A stretch of 47,944 nucleotides of DNA from an uncultured Saprospiraceae bacterium (lineage in GTDB: Bacteria > Bacteroidota > Bacteroidia > Chitinophagales > Saprospiraceae): assembly GCA_937928405.1 (NCBI GenBank), contig CALFWZ010000067.1:1-47944 (forward strand), in the 5' to 3' direction. The notes beneath the pieces are model-generated. The model saw only the letters and a list, made by a program, of their open reading frames with translations, had not been told where the DNA came from and made no database searches. The position numbers and the translations under genes are program-made. Shown piece after piece: positions 31,529 to 40,181 of this stretch (position 1 is its first letter; each line of letters opens with the position of its first letter).

Positions 31529-32266
31529 ATGCATATTGGGGAATATCTTATTTTACTTTTCACCGTATTATTGGGTGGTTTTGCAGCATTGCTGGTCAAT
31601 CCAAAAGATCAATCTTCTTTACAATTATTTCTATCATTTAGTGGCGCCTATATTTTAGGTATTTGTGTCATGGATATCATGCCAACTGTTTTTCGCTCCT
31701 CTGTGGAAAATGTAGGCATCTATATATTACTTGGATTTTTTATTCAATTGTTTTTAGAACAATTTTCTGGCGGGCTAGAACATGGTCATATTCACGTTCC
31801 TCATCATCAAGAACAGGTCCGACGACATACCACGATGGTGATGATTGGTCTTTGTTTACATGCCTTTATTGAGGGATTACCATTGGGCGGTCATGATCAT
31901 GACCATGGTAGTAGCCATCATTTGTTATGGAGTATTGTTTTGCATAAAGCCCCAGCGGCTTTTGCGTTGGTGTTATTATTAAAAAAATCAGGCTATAAGC
32001 AATCTGTTTTATGGACGCTTTTAATCATCTTCGGGCTTATGTCGCCGCTGGCAGCATTCTTTACCTCTATTTTTGCGGGGCAGGACCAGATTGGGACTTG
32101 GCACATTAATGTATTGCAAGCAGTAGTCATTGGCTCTTTTTTGCATATAGCCACGACTATCTTGTTTGAATCTGACAGCCGAAGCGATCACCATGCGGTA
32201 CCTCTGCCCAAATTACTTGCTATTCTGGTAGGTGTTGGGATTGCTGTTTTATCCGTCATTCTTTAA
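31529..32266 (+). CDS. ZIP-family metal transporter
   Basis: A 245-residue ZIP-like transporter with about eight hydrophobic segments, expected to import divalent metals such as zinc or iron through the inner membrane. Transmembrane metal-binding motifs are recognisable in MIGLCLHAFIEGLPLGG (helix 4, H-x3-E) and IVLHKAPAAFALVLLL (helix 5, H-K-x-P). Two His-rich loops, HGHIHVPHHQEQ and GGHDHDHGSSHH, flank helix 4 and probably bind metal. The C-terminal helices include GSFLHIATTILFES. It lies about 100 bp after the PAP2 gene and 80 bp before the GAF protein gene, all on the plus strand. Confidence 0.9.
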   Translation: MHIGEYLILLFTVLLGGFAALLVNPKDQSSLQLFLSFSGAYILGICVMDIMPTVFRSSVENVGIYILLGFFIQLFLEQFSGGLEHGHIHVPHHQEQVRRHTTMVMIGLCLHAFIEGLPLGGHDHDHGSSHHLLWSIVLHKAPAAFALVLLLKKSGYKQSVLWTLLIIFGLMSPLAAFFTSIFAGQDQIGTWHINVLQAVVIGSFLHIATTILFESDSRSDHHAVPLPKLLAILVGVGIAVLSVIL

Positions 32267-32346
32267 TGATTCTTTTTGTTAAACCTTCTTATCCTAATAA
32301 TCGTTAAACCTAGGATCTAGGATAAAGATAAAAAGGATATTTCGGT

Positions 32347-34683
32347 ATGAATAAGTTAATAAAACAAAAAAATACGATCCAGACTTGGGGACCATTGCCT
32401 TTTCAGATACAAATAAGTTTTGAAGGGATTATTAAACATTGGGAAAAACAAGCAGCATCAAGTTCCAAAGGAACGGCTTTATACGCCCAAGAAATCTTAG
32501 AAGAACTGGAAAAACATCCTGAATTGTGTCAACCCATTCTAGATGTAGATACCCTTAATAATAATTTAAAACCACTCAATCAACTACTATCTGTTCTTTT
32601 TCCCGAACCATTACAAGATAATGAAATCAAAACTGGGGCGATTCCTTTTACAGATATTTATTTCAATCCAACCCGGCGTTTTCAAAAAATTATTCAGCAG
32701 GCCGGTGATGATTATGCCTTTGGACTTAGAGAAGTCGCTGGAGATCTCCATTATATTTATGCTTGTATATTTATTTTAGGATTTCTTTATGGGGTCGATT
32801 TAAAAACACCCCGTTCTTACCACTTGGATATTCCCAATTCACTTACTCAGCGTACGAACTCTTATCGAGTCATGTTCAACGGAGATTTCTCTGAAATAGA
32901 GCCAGTTGATCCAAACTTTTCGGTATCGAAAGAAGATATTGAATTGCTGCGAAACAATGCGCATAATGTTGAAATCTGGAAAGAAATTTTTCCGCCCAAC
33001 TCCTTTATTTTCAAAGGTTTTGGCATCATGAATCTATTTGATGTTACGACAGAAGAAATTATTTCAGAATTAAAAACGGAATTATTACACCCTGATGTTT
33101 TTCAATCAGAAATTCATCTCGAAAGTATAAAAGCTAAGGTTGTTCAGATTTTGCGAATGTCAGATTTAGAAATGGGGATATTTATTTTGGACAAAAACAA
33201 AGAAACGGTAGATTGCTTTAAGGATGTTCAATTTAAAAGCTTATTGTTACAAGTGGAACAGAATATCCCTTTAGATGAATGTTTTTGTGGATATGGACAG
33301 AAGCAATTATTAATGATGGAGCCTGTTTTCTTTTCTGATTTAACTAAGCTGACCCCCGAAGATCATCCCCAGGTGCATCGACTAGCCAAAAACGGTATCC
33401 GTAGCTATTGTGCTATTCCTATCCGATTGGACAATGACCTGATCGGAGTTATCGAATTTGGGAGTCCTCATTTGCGAGAAATTAATACCGTTAGTATTGA
33501 TAAAATTTTTGATATCATTCCCATATTTGCGGTGACGATGCAACGCTGGATGATTGTGCACGAAACCATGATGGAAAGTATTATTCAGAAAAACTTTACG
33601 GTTATCCATCCAACTGTTTCCTGGAAGTTTCTTGAAGTAGCTGAAGACCTCTGGGTGGCTCGCCAGACGAATCCCGATGCCTCAATTAAAGATATTGTTT
33701 TTGAAGAGGTGACTCCTCTTTTTGGTCAGTCCGATATTAAAGGATCAACGGATGAGCGTAACCACGCCGTGCAGGCTGATTTAGTTAGCCAGATGGAATT
33801 AGCTGGAAAAATTCTAAAAGAAGCCCTTGCTGTAGAACCGCTTATTTTGTATCGTCAATTGTTATACCGATTGGAAGAAGCCACTTTACATCTACAAGCA
33901 GGGATGGATGCTGGTGATGAAGTGACCATGGGAGAGTTTTTGGTGGACGAAATCTATCCCGCCTTCAACCATATTCGAACCTTGAGCCCCGCTATGGATG
34001 CGAAGGTAAATGAATATAATGATAAACTAGATGGCAACCTAGGATTTGTATATTCAAAAAGAAAGGACTTTGAAGAGAGTCTAGCCTTGATTAACGATCA
34101 AATGGCCAGTTATCTAGATCGAGAACAAGAGAAAGCACAAAAAATCTATCCTCATTATTTTGAAAAATATAAAACGGATGGAGTAGAGTACAATATGTAC
34201 ATCGGACAATCTTTGGTCAAAAAACAAGACTATAGCCCTATTTATCTCCAGAATCTTCAACTCTGGCAATTAGAAACGATGGTAGGAGTAGAACGGCTGG
34301 TGCATAGTCTGGAGCCTAAGTTGCCGATAAAACTGCAAATTGCTTCGTTAATAATGGTCCACGGCAGTCCGATCACCGTTAAGTTCAAAATGTCGAGTAA
34401 ATCATTTGATGTGGATGGTGCCTACAATATTCGTTACGAAATTTTGAAGAAAAGAATTGACAAAGCTTATGTAAAAGGAGTCAACGAAAGACTAACCTTA
34501 CCAGGAAAAATTGCCATCGTTTATACCCAAGAACGAGATGCAGAAACCTACCGCCGGTATTTGAGCTATATGGCAAACAATGGCATGATTCATTCTGAAA
34601 TTGAAGAACTGGAATTAGAAGATTTGCAAGGCGTTACTGGATTAAAAGCTTTGCGTGTGGCGGTGAATTATGAGGTTGATTAG
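32347..34683 (+). CDS. Large GAF-domain protein of unknown role
   Basis: A 778-residue soluble protein with no signal peptide or membrane span. A long helical N-terminal region (1-240) precedes a GAF sensory domain at about 255-405; its core includes MGIFILDKNKETVDCFKDV, GIRSYCAIPIRLDNDLIGVIEFG and IIPIFAVTM. A second half follows with the unusual phrase FGQSDIKGSTDERNHAVQADL, long helices, and a C-terminal part (VKFKMSSKSFDVDGAYNIRYEILKKRIDKA in outline). No kinase, cyclase, HD or DNA-binding motif is present. I place it with GAF-containing proteins of Bacteroidota that have no known output. Its 3' end faces a hybrid sensor kinase gene only 17 bp away. Confidence 0.82.
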   Translation: MNKLIKQKNTIQTWGPLPFQIQISFEGIIKHWEKQAASSSKGTALYAQEILEELEKHPELCQPILDVDTLNNNLKPLNQLLSVLFPEPLQDNEIKTGAIPFTDIYFNPTRRFQKIIQQAGDDYAFGLREVAGDLHYIYACIFILGFLYGVDLKTPRSYHLDIPNSLTQRTNSYRVMFNGDFSEIEPVDPNFSVSKEDIELLRNNAHNVEIWKEIFPPNSFIFKGFGIMNLFDVTTEEIISELKTELLHPDVFQSEIHLESIKAKVVQILRMSDLEMGIFILDKNKETVDCFKDVQFKSLLLQVEQNIPLDECFCGYGQKQLLMMEPVFFSDLTKLTPEDHPQVHRLAKNGIRSYCAIPIRLDNDLIGVIEFGSPHLREINTVSIDKIFDIIPIFAVTMQRWMIVHETMMESIIQKNFTVIHPTVSWKFLEVAEDLWVARQTNPDASIKDIVFEEVTPLFGQSDIKGSTDERNHAVQADLVSQMELAGKILKEALAVEPLILYRQLLYRLEEATLHLQAGMDAGDEVTMGEFLVDEIYPAFNHIRTLSPAMDAKVNEYNDKLDGNLGFVYSKRKDFEESLALINDQMASYLDREQEKAQKIYPHYFEKYKTDGVEYNMYIGQSLVKKQDYSPIYLQNLQLWQLETMVGVERLVHSLEPKLPIKLQIASLIMVHGSPITVKFKMSSKSFDVDGAYNIRYEILKKRIDKAYVKGVNERLTLPGKIAIVYTQERDAETYRRYLSYMANNGMIHSEIEELELEDLQGVTGLKALRVAVNYEVD

Positions 34684-34700
34684 AGATGACAACAGGTTTT

Positions 34701-37529
34701 CTACTGCCCAAATTTTTTAGGCGTGACACCGTACCATTTTTTAAAATCCTTAGAAAAATTATTAGGATATTTATACCCTAATTGGTAGGCCAGATCGGAA
34801 ATATTTCTTTGTCCATCATTTAATAATCGTTTGGCTTCCTGCATTTTTATTTGTTTTTTAAACTGGCTAGCAGAGAGACCTGTCAACGATTTAAGTTTAC
34901 TGTGTAGGGTAGGGCGACTGACGTTTACCACGCTCATCATTCGTTGGACATCTAGTTGATCATCGTCTATATTATTTTTTATATAACGCACCAATTTGCC
35001 CAGAAATTCTTGGTCTTCTTTTGAGGTATTACTCTTTCGAATCGTTTCCCGATCAATGTTTTTGGAAAAATATACGTGTAAGGTTTTTTTAACTTGTAAG
35101 AGATTTTCTATTCTCAATTTTAGTTCGATTTGACTAAAGGGCTTGGTAATATAAGCATCAGCTCCACGTTGGAGACCTTTGATTTTATCTTCGTTAGTAG
35201 AAGATGCTGTCAGTAAAATTATTGGAATATGACTAGTGGAGATATCTTTTTTTAAGGTATCGCAGAGGGTTAACCCATCTTGCACGGGCATCCTAATATC
35301 ACTGATGATAAGGTCTGGGGAAAACTGATTAGCCTTCGAAATTCCTTCCGAACCGTTTACGGCTGTGATAATATTATACCATTGGCCGAGGGAGTATTTT
35401 AAGTGAGAAAGGATTTCCGGATTGTCTTCAACGATTAAAAGTGTTGGTGCGTTGGCAGGCGCTGAGCTGGTCATTACATCATCGGACTGGTCAATTTCTT
35501 GGATGCTGCTTAGTGAGGACTTTGCTTTGCCGTAAGGCGCTAACTTTTTAATTGGAAAATGTAGGATAAACGAAGTACTCACGTCAGGCTCACTAATTAC
35601 CTCAATACTTCCGTCCGCTAATTCAACTAGTTTTTTAACGAGTGCTAAACCAATACCCGTACCTTCTACATAATTAGTGTTTGAATGCTTTGCACGATAA
35701 TAACGATCAAAAACATTGGGTAAGTCTTGTGGTGAGATACCAGACCCAGTGTCTTTTATTATCAAAACTAAAACGTTTTCTTCCTCTTTCGCGGTTACCG
35801 TGATCGTTCCTCCAGCGGGTGTAAATTTGACCGCATTACTCATCAGGTTAGAAATTATTTGCTCCATTTTTCGATCATCAAAATCCATTAATATCAACTT
35901 TTCAGAAGCTTGAAAAATGACTTCAATATCTTTGGTTTTTGAAAAATAAGTCCATGCTTCTATTTGTGATTCACAAAAAGAGACGAAATTGTCTTGTAAA
36001 AGATTGACCGATACATCTCCCGATTCTGCTCGTGCTAAATCCAACATATTATTAATGAGGCGAAGCATATTGGTGGTATTCTTCAGGATAATATTTCGCT
36101 GGAGATTATCATTTTCCATGTTTTCAGCCATCCCTTTGATGACGGTCAAAGGAGTACGCAACTCGTGATTAGTATCTGCAAAAAATTGAGATCTTCTGGC
36201 TTCGAATTCTTTGTTTTTTTCATTCTGGTAAACCAGTTTTTCTTTCTCATAAATCTCCGTAATCAACTTGGCGTTGGCTGCTGCTTTATCTTTTTCGATT
36301 TGTCGAGCCCGATAAGCTAAGGCAACTGTAAAAAATAGTACTTCAATTAAAACGCTTAATTGCATATACGTTAGACCATCTGAAAAAATACCTAGACCTT
36401 TCGGCAATTTCCAAAAAGTGGTAAACAGAAAACCTAGAAAAGAACCTAAACTAAAAATTAAAGATCCAGTCAGTACTAGCTTTGCAACGATACCTTTCGT
36501 TTTCCAAATTCTAAAATAAATATACATCGCAAATGCGAACGAAATAATGAGTATAGCACTCCGTAAATGAGGATAAAAATTTGCTCGAAAAATAAAACCG
36601 ATCACCACATCCATTATGACAAAAAACAAGGTCATTAAGCCGTAATTACTCAATAATAGGTCAAAGTGTACTTGTTTGGAGCGAGTATCGAGAATACAAC
36701 GAACAAACTGTGTATAGAAAAAATAACTCAACATCAAACTCGGAATGATCAGTGCTTGGAAGTAAGCTGCAAAATGATTTTGGATGAAAAAACTAAAAGA
36801 GCTTTTTTGCTCAAAACTGATCAATAAATAAAAAAAAGTAAGCAGTAGATATAATCCATAACAGCGGTAGGTCTCATCTCTGTTGGTGATAAATTGAGCG
36901 AAAGAAAGCAGAAACATAAATGCAATAATTGCTAGAATACTGATCCTGAAAAAATAAAAAGGAAGATTATTTTTGATTTGTAAATTTCTGCTTTGTTCTA
37001 GCAACTCGATGCTAGTTAGACTGGCATTAAGTGTATGAGGACTTCGAAAACGTCCAGTTTTTATACGAAAATAATAGTCCGCTGTTTTTTCTGATAAAGG
37101 CATCAATGAAAGCCAACCTTGGTGTACCGGATGCATACGATCCGCTCTGTTGATGGCTCTACCCGTCTTTCCCGTATATTGTTGATTTCGATACAATGCT
37201 ACTTCATCGTAAGAACCGAGATTAATCCAGTGTTCGGAGGGATCAGCTTGCCTGCATTTGATACTAAACTTAAGCCAGTAGGTCTGGTCAGGTTGAAAGA
37301 GGAAATTTTCTGGAATTGGTGTAAAAATCGTTTTTTGGAAATCTAACGATCCATCGATCAAAACGGGATTTTCGGCCAATAAGCAATAAGAACGGAGATT
37401 AGTGTGAGTAGTATCAAGGGAAGGAACAAGCTCATATACACCAGCGAATGCTTGATTCGCGGCAGAAAAAAGTAGCACCAGCATCCATAGGGAGACTAGT
37501 TTTATCCGTGAGATAAAAGTTGTTTTCAT
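34701..37529 (-). CDS. Hybrid sensor histidine kinase/response regulator with 7TMR-DISM and AraC output
   Basis: A one-protein signalling system. It has a signal peptide, a periplasmic DISMED2-type sensor region (about 30-180), seven membrane helices (7TMR-DISM, about 190-410) and a coiled coil. The histidine kinase follows with H-box NHELRTPLTVIKG (His455), N-box ISNLMSNAVKF, and ATP-lid motifs IIKDTGSGIS and GTGIGLALVKKL. A receiver domain with phospho-acceptor Asp744 (LIISDIRMP) and invariant Lys in ITKPF comes next. The last 100 residues are an AraC-type helix-turn-helix (LTGLSASQFKKQIKMQEAKRLL; AYQLGYKYPNNFSKDFKKWYG). DISM domains often bind carbohydrates or other small ligands. The protein probably switches its own target genes from the membrane; targets are unknown. 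Confidence 0.93.
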   Translation of the reverse strand: MKTTFISRIKLVSLWMLVLLFSAANQAFAGVYELVPSLDTTHTNLRSYCLLAENPVLIDGSLDFQKTIFTPIPENFLFQPDQTYWLKFSIKCRQADPSEHWINLGSYDEVALYRNQQYTGKTGRAINRADRMHPVHQGWLSLMPLSEKTADYYFRIKTGRFRSPHTLNASLTSIELLEQSRNLQIKNNLPFYFFRISILAIIAFMFLLSFAQFITNRDETYRCYGLYLLLTFFYLLISFEQKSSFSFFIQNHFAAYFQALIIPSLMLSYFFYTQFVRCILDTRSKQVHFDLLLSNYGLMTLFFVIMDVVIGFIFRANFYPHLRSAILIISFAFAMYIYFRIWKTKGIVAKLVLTGSLIFSLGSFLGFLFTTFWKLPKGLGIFSDGLTYMQLSVLIEVLFFTVALAYRARQIEKDKAAANAKLITEIYEKEKLVYQNEKNKEFEARRSQFFADTNHELRTPLTVIKGMAENMENDNLQRNIILKNTTNMLRLINNMLDLARAESGDVSVNLLQDNFVSFCESQIEAWTYFSKTKDIEVIFQASEKLILMDFDDRKMEQIISNLMSNAVKFTPAGGTITVTAKEEENVLVLIIKDTGSGISPQDLPNVFDRYYRAKHSNTNYVEGTGIGLALVKKLVELADGSIEVISEPDVSTSFILHFPIKKLAPYGKAKSSLSSIQEIDQSDDVMTSSAPANAPTLLIVEDNPEILSHLKYSLGQWYNIITAVNGSEGISKANQFSPDLIISDIRMPVQDGLTLCDTLKKDISTSHIPIILLTASSTNEDKIKGLQRGADAYITKPFSQIELKLRIENLLQVKKTLHVYFSKNIDRETIRKSNTSKEDQEFLGKLVRYIKNNIDDDQLDVQRMMSVVNVSRPTLHSKLKSLTGLSASQFKKQIKMQEAKRLLNDGQRNISDLAYQLGYKYPNNFSKDFKKWYGVTPKKFGQ

Positions 37530-37806
37530 TTTAATTAATACAGTGTTTATATTGGTGATACCTCATTCTTGGTAACACCGCTCTTGCTTTTATGACGAAA
37601 GTAAAAAATATTCCCCGAAAATCTGCTTATATCTGATCCTTAGATTTATATACTGAAACTGATTTGATCCAATAAAGCCATAAGTGTTTGATTATCAGTG
37701 TTTTGAATTCATATACTAATGTTTTATAAAGTTAAGCAGAAATCTAAATTATACATTTGAATAGATAATTAAGACATAAGGATAGGTATATTCTTCTTTG
37801 TTAGGC

Positions 37807-38003
37807 TACATTTGTGGCGTTCCTATACTGTACAAAAAAGGGAATACATGTTAACCCCTTATTTTCGAATAAGGCAACATCTGTGTTGACAAAAGACCAA
37901 TGAAAATTCGCTTCCGGACCATCTACTCTCTTTAATACGGAAGTAATTGCGATATTGTAATTGATTACTCTTCTGAGTATCAATATGATATCGCTTTTTT
38001 TTT
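37807..38003 (+). ncRNA. Possible structured transcript upstream of the UPF0173 gene
   Basis: A perfect hairpin CCTTATT-TTCG-AATAAGG (37857-37874) has the extra-stable UUCG loop. The segment ends in a plus-strand terminator-like hairpin (37949-38003). No plus-strand gene lies between this terminator and the divergent kinase start, so whatever it terminates would be a short non-coding RNA or a leader ending before the UPF0173 gene (starts 38070). TACATTTG at 37752-37759 or 37807-37814 could be the -7 element, but neither has a TTG at the right distance. Confidence 0.3.
37949..38003 (+). terminator. Terminator-like hairpin with T9 run
   Basis: GCGATAT...GAGTATC...ATATCGC forms a long imperfect stem (37949-37994) with a small central loop, followed directly by nine T (37995-38003). 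It is oriented for plus-strand transcription, 66 bases before the UPF0173 ATG. Confidence 0.65.
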
Positions 38004-38069
38004 GGTTTTTTTAATAAAAATAGCTAATCTGCGATTGACGCCTAACATCACTAAAAAGAATTTTTTATC

Positions 38070-38753
38070 ATGAAAATCACTTACTACGGTCAAGCTGGGT
38101 TTGGTATGCAAGTCAATGGGAAAAATCTTGTATTTGATCCTTTTATTACCCATAATCCACTAGCAAAAGATAAAATAACGGTATCGGACGTTCCCGCAGA
38201 CTATCTTTTAATCACCCACGGTCACCAAGATCATGTAGCAGACGTGGAAGCTGTGGTTAAAAATACAAGTGCTAAAATTATTTCTAATTTCGAAATTACC
38301 ACCTACTACGGCGACAAAGGGATGGACGGACACCCACTCAACCAAGGCGGAAAAGCCAAATTTGATTTCGGTACGGTTAAATACGTCAACGCAGTGCACT
38401 CGTCCGTTTTACCCGATGGTACCTACGCGGGCAATCCAGGTGGCTTTGTCATTTGGAATGAGGAGGTCTGCTTTTATCATGCTGGAGATACGGCCCTCAC
38501 CCTCGATATGCAACTCATCCCAATGACTTGCCCCAAACTCGATTTTGCCATCCTTCCTATCGGAGATAATTTTACGATGGGCTACGAGGATGCCGTGATC
38601 GCCAGTGAGTTTATTAAATGTGATAAAATTGTCGGATGTCACTTTGATACCTTTGGGTATATCGAGATCGATCAGGCAGCTGCGAAAAAGGCGTTTGCCG
38701 ATAAAGGGAAGGAATTGATTTTGTTAGAGGTGGGGGAGACGAGGGAGGTGTAG
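38070..38753 (+). CDS. UPF0173-family metal-dependent hydrolase
   Basis: A 227-residue metallo-beta-lactamase-fold hydrolase of the UPF0173 group. The zinc motif is LLITHGHQDHVADVEAVV (H-x-H-x-D-H). Further ligands sit in VNAVHSS, FYHAGDTALT and the C-terminal VGCHFDTFG. The N-terminal start MKITYYGQAGFGMQV is typical. It is a cytoplasmic protein whose substrate in the group is not settled. The coding region is more GC-rich than its surroundings, and the TAG stop lies within a palindrome related to the one at 5446-5488. The gene appears monocistronic. Confidence 0.92.
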   Translation: MKITYYGQAGFGMQVNGKNLVFDPFITHNPLAKDKITVSDVPADYLLITHGHQDHVADVEAVVKNTSAKIISNFEITTYYGDKGMDGHPLNQGGKAKFDFGTVKYVNAVHSSVLPDGTYAGNPGGFVIWNEEVCFYHAGDTALTLDMQLIPMTCPKLDFAILPIGDNFTMGYEDAVIASEFIKCDKIVGCHFDTFGYIEIDQAAAKKAFADKGKELILLEVGETREV

Positions 38754-38779
38754 AGTGGATTCATGAAGCCGCTCTACAC
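38748..38779. repeat. Palindrome carrying the UPF0173 stop (REP-like)
   Basis: GTGTAGAGTGG (38748-38758) pairs with CCGCTCTACAC (38769-38779) through one G-T, with loop ATTCATGAAG. The TAG stop is at 38751-38753. Outline (GTAGAG...ATTCATGAA...CTCTAC) and stop position match the element at 5446-5488. Confidence 0.7.
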
Positions 38780-38793
38780 GTAGAACAGCGGCA

Positions 38794-39960
38794 TTAATTT
38801 TCGTACCATACGATTCTGCCGTTGCTTTCTATTAAAGAATCATTCTTAAAAACTTGTCTTTTTGTCCAGTTTCCTAAGGAGTCGTAATCCAACTTTATTT
38901 TGGTATTTTCTTCATGAAATTTGTTATCTGCTCTTAGGGAAAAATAGGTTTCATGAGTTTTGTTACTGAATTTATCATAACTCGAAAAGCTATTTGTAAG
39001 ACGATGAGTGCTATCCATTAAATGAGTGCTTGAAAAGAAATTGATACTCCTCTTATTGCGATTAAATTGCCATATTCTGGTTTCTCCTTCTTCCACTTTA
39101 ACGCGTTGAAGTAGTATCCCATCTTTGCTGTATAGGAAAGTTTCGATTTGGATTACCTCATTTGATGGTCCATATTCTATTTCTCGAATTAACTGATTAT
39201 TTGTATTAAATTCTTTTTCGATTTTATTACGTAAGAATGTATCGGTATAACTTGGTCGATCATATTTTATTATATTACCTTGTTGATCGTATTCTTTGTT
39301 CCTCCATAAATCTATTTCAGCTTGCTCCATGTAATAACCATTCTTGTATTTGTGTTCTCCAAAATCTAGAGAATCTCTATCACGATTGTATCGAATTATC
39401 ATGTATTCATTATCATAAATGAATTGCGTTTTATTGATAAATTTATCCGATTGACTTTTAGATGTAACATCAATTATTTTTCCTTTTCTGTCGTACTTGA
39501 ATCTTTGATACTTCTCTCTTTTTAAATCAAAATCAAACTCATCTAATTCCACTAACTGTCCTTTTTTGTTAAATTTATATTCGTAGAGATCTTCATGATT
39601 TTGATGTTTTTCATGATCATAGTAGTTTAATCGGCGGATGGCTTGACCACTTTTATTGAATTTAAAAAAGTCAATATTTTTTGATACCATGTCTTGCCTG
39701 ACGAATTTTATTAACTTTTCAGGGGACGCTATTGATTGCAAGGATATATTTTTACGAAGAGTATCTGCTAAGGATTTAAACTCCAATATACCCGCAACTT
39801 GTCCATTTAAATTTAAATCATTTCTATCATAGTAGAATTTTTTTATTTCTTCGCTGATGAATTTTTGATTATTTTTTTGTGAAATCTCAATGTAAGGATC
39901 ATGGTCGCAGCTAGTTGCCAGAATGAGTAAGAAGCATCCAATTATTTTAGTAATAGTCAT
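38794..39960 (-). CDS. Lipoprotein with RHS/YD-like or toxin-antitoxin-like wrap repeats
   Basis: An envelope lipoprotein of unknown function. From the ATG at 39960 the signal is MTITKIIGCFLLILATSC with lipobox LATSC, so it is anchored by Cys18; the frame is open to an ATG at 39987. The rest consists of short repeats built on Y-x-x-x-G-x-I/L-x-x: YKFNKKGQLVELDEF, FKYDRKGKIIDVT, KEYDQQGNIIKYD and LDYDSLGNWTKRQVF. These resemble the YD/RHS-type or MORN-like beta-strand repeats seen in many Bacteroidota surface proteins. No enzyme motif is seen. It converges with the UPF0173 gene, and transcription ends near the palindrome at 38748. The base composition is distinctly more AT-rich than that of its neighbours. 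Confidence 0.75.
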   Translation of the reverse strand: MTITKIIGCFLLILATSCDHDPYIEISQKNNQKFISEEIKKFYYDRNDLNLNGQVAGILEFKSLADTLRKNISLQSIASPEKLIKFVRQDMVSKNIDFFKFNKSGQAIRRLNYYDHEKHQNHEDLYEYKFNKKGQLVELDEFDFDLKREKYQRFKYDRKGKIIDVTSKSQSDKFINKTQFIYDNEYMIIRYNRDRDSLDFGEHKYKNGYYMEQAEIDLWRNKEYDQQGNIIKYDRPSYTDTFLRNKIEKEFNTNNQLIREIEYGPSNEVIQIETFLYSKDGILLQRVKVEEGETRIWQFNRNKRSINFFSSTHLMDSTHRLTNSFSSYDKFSNKTHETYFSLRADNKFHEENTKIKLDYDSLGNWTKRQVFKNDSLIESNGRIVWYEN

Positions 39961-40116
39961 TTTTCTTATGATTGTCATATTGAGCAAATATCTAATTTCT
40001 CCTCTTCATTTAACTTTGTATCCTTTTTACAGATTAGGCTAAGATCGGTTCATTTGTAGCTTGAGTAAGCCAAATTCTTAAGTCAAAAAAACTTCCCTCC
40101 CTTCCACATCTTTTCT

Positions 40117-40124
40117 TATTTTTG
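40117..40124 (+). promoter_or_regulatory. Candidate promoter of the ABC-F gene (TATTTTTG)
   Basis: TATTTTTG matches TAnnTTTG and leaves a leader of about 50 nt before the ATG at 40182. No TTG is found at the expected upstream distance. Confidence 0.4.
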
Positions 40125-40181
40125 TCCGGCTGGTAAAAATGGGTTGCCAGAAAACAAAAATTCAACACAAAAAAACATACC

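Larger units (their letters stand above)
37530..38069. other. 540-base intergenic region with a structured, terminated segment
   Basis: The left part is AT-rich and should carry the hybrid kinase promoter (minus strand), though no CAAAnnTA word was found. The right part (37800-38003) is distinct: it has TACATTTG words at 37752 and 37807, a UUCG tetraloop hairpin and a terminator, and is listed separately. A 60-codon minus-strand frame at 37801-37983 overlaps these structures and looks fortuitous. Confidence 0.4.

Noticed and set aside
37801..37983. 60-codon minus-strand frame upstream of the hybrid kinase
   Set aside because: It has no recognisable domain, overlaps a terminator hairpin and a UUCG stem on the other strand, and has no promoter or conserved start context.
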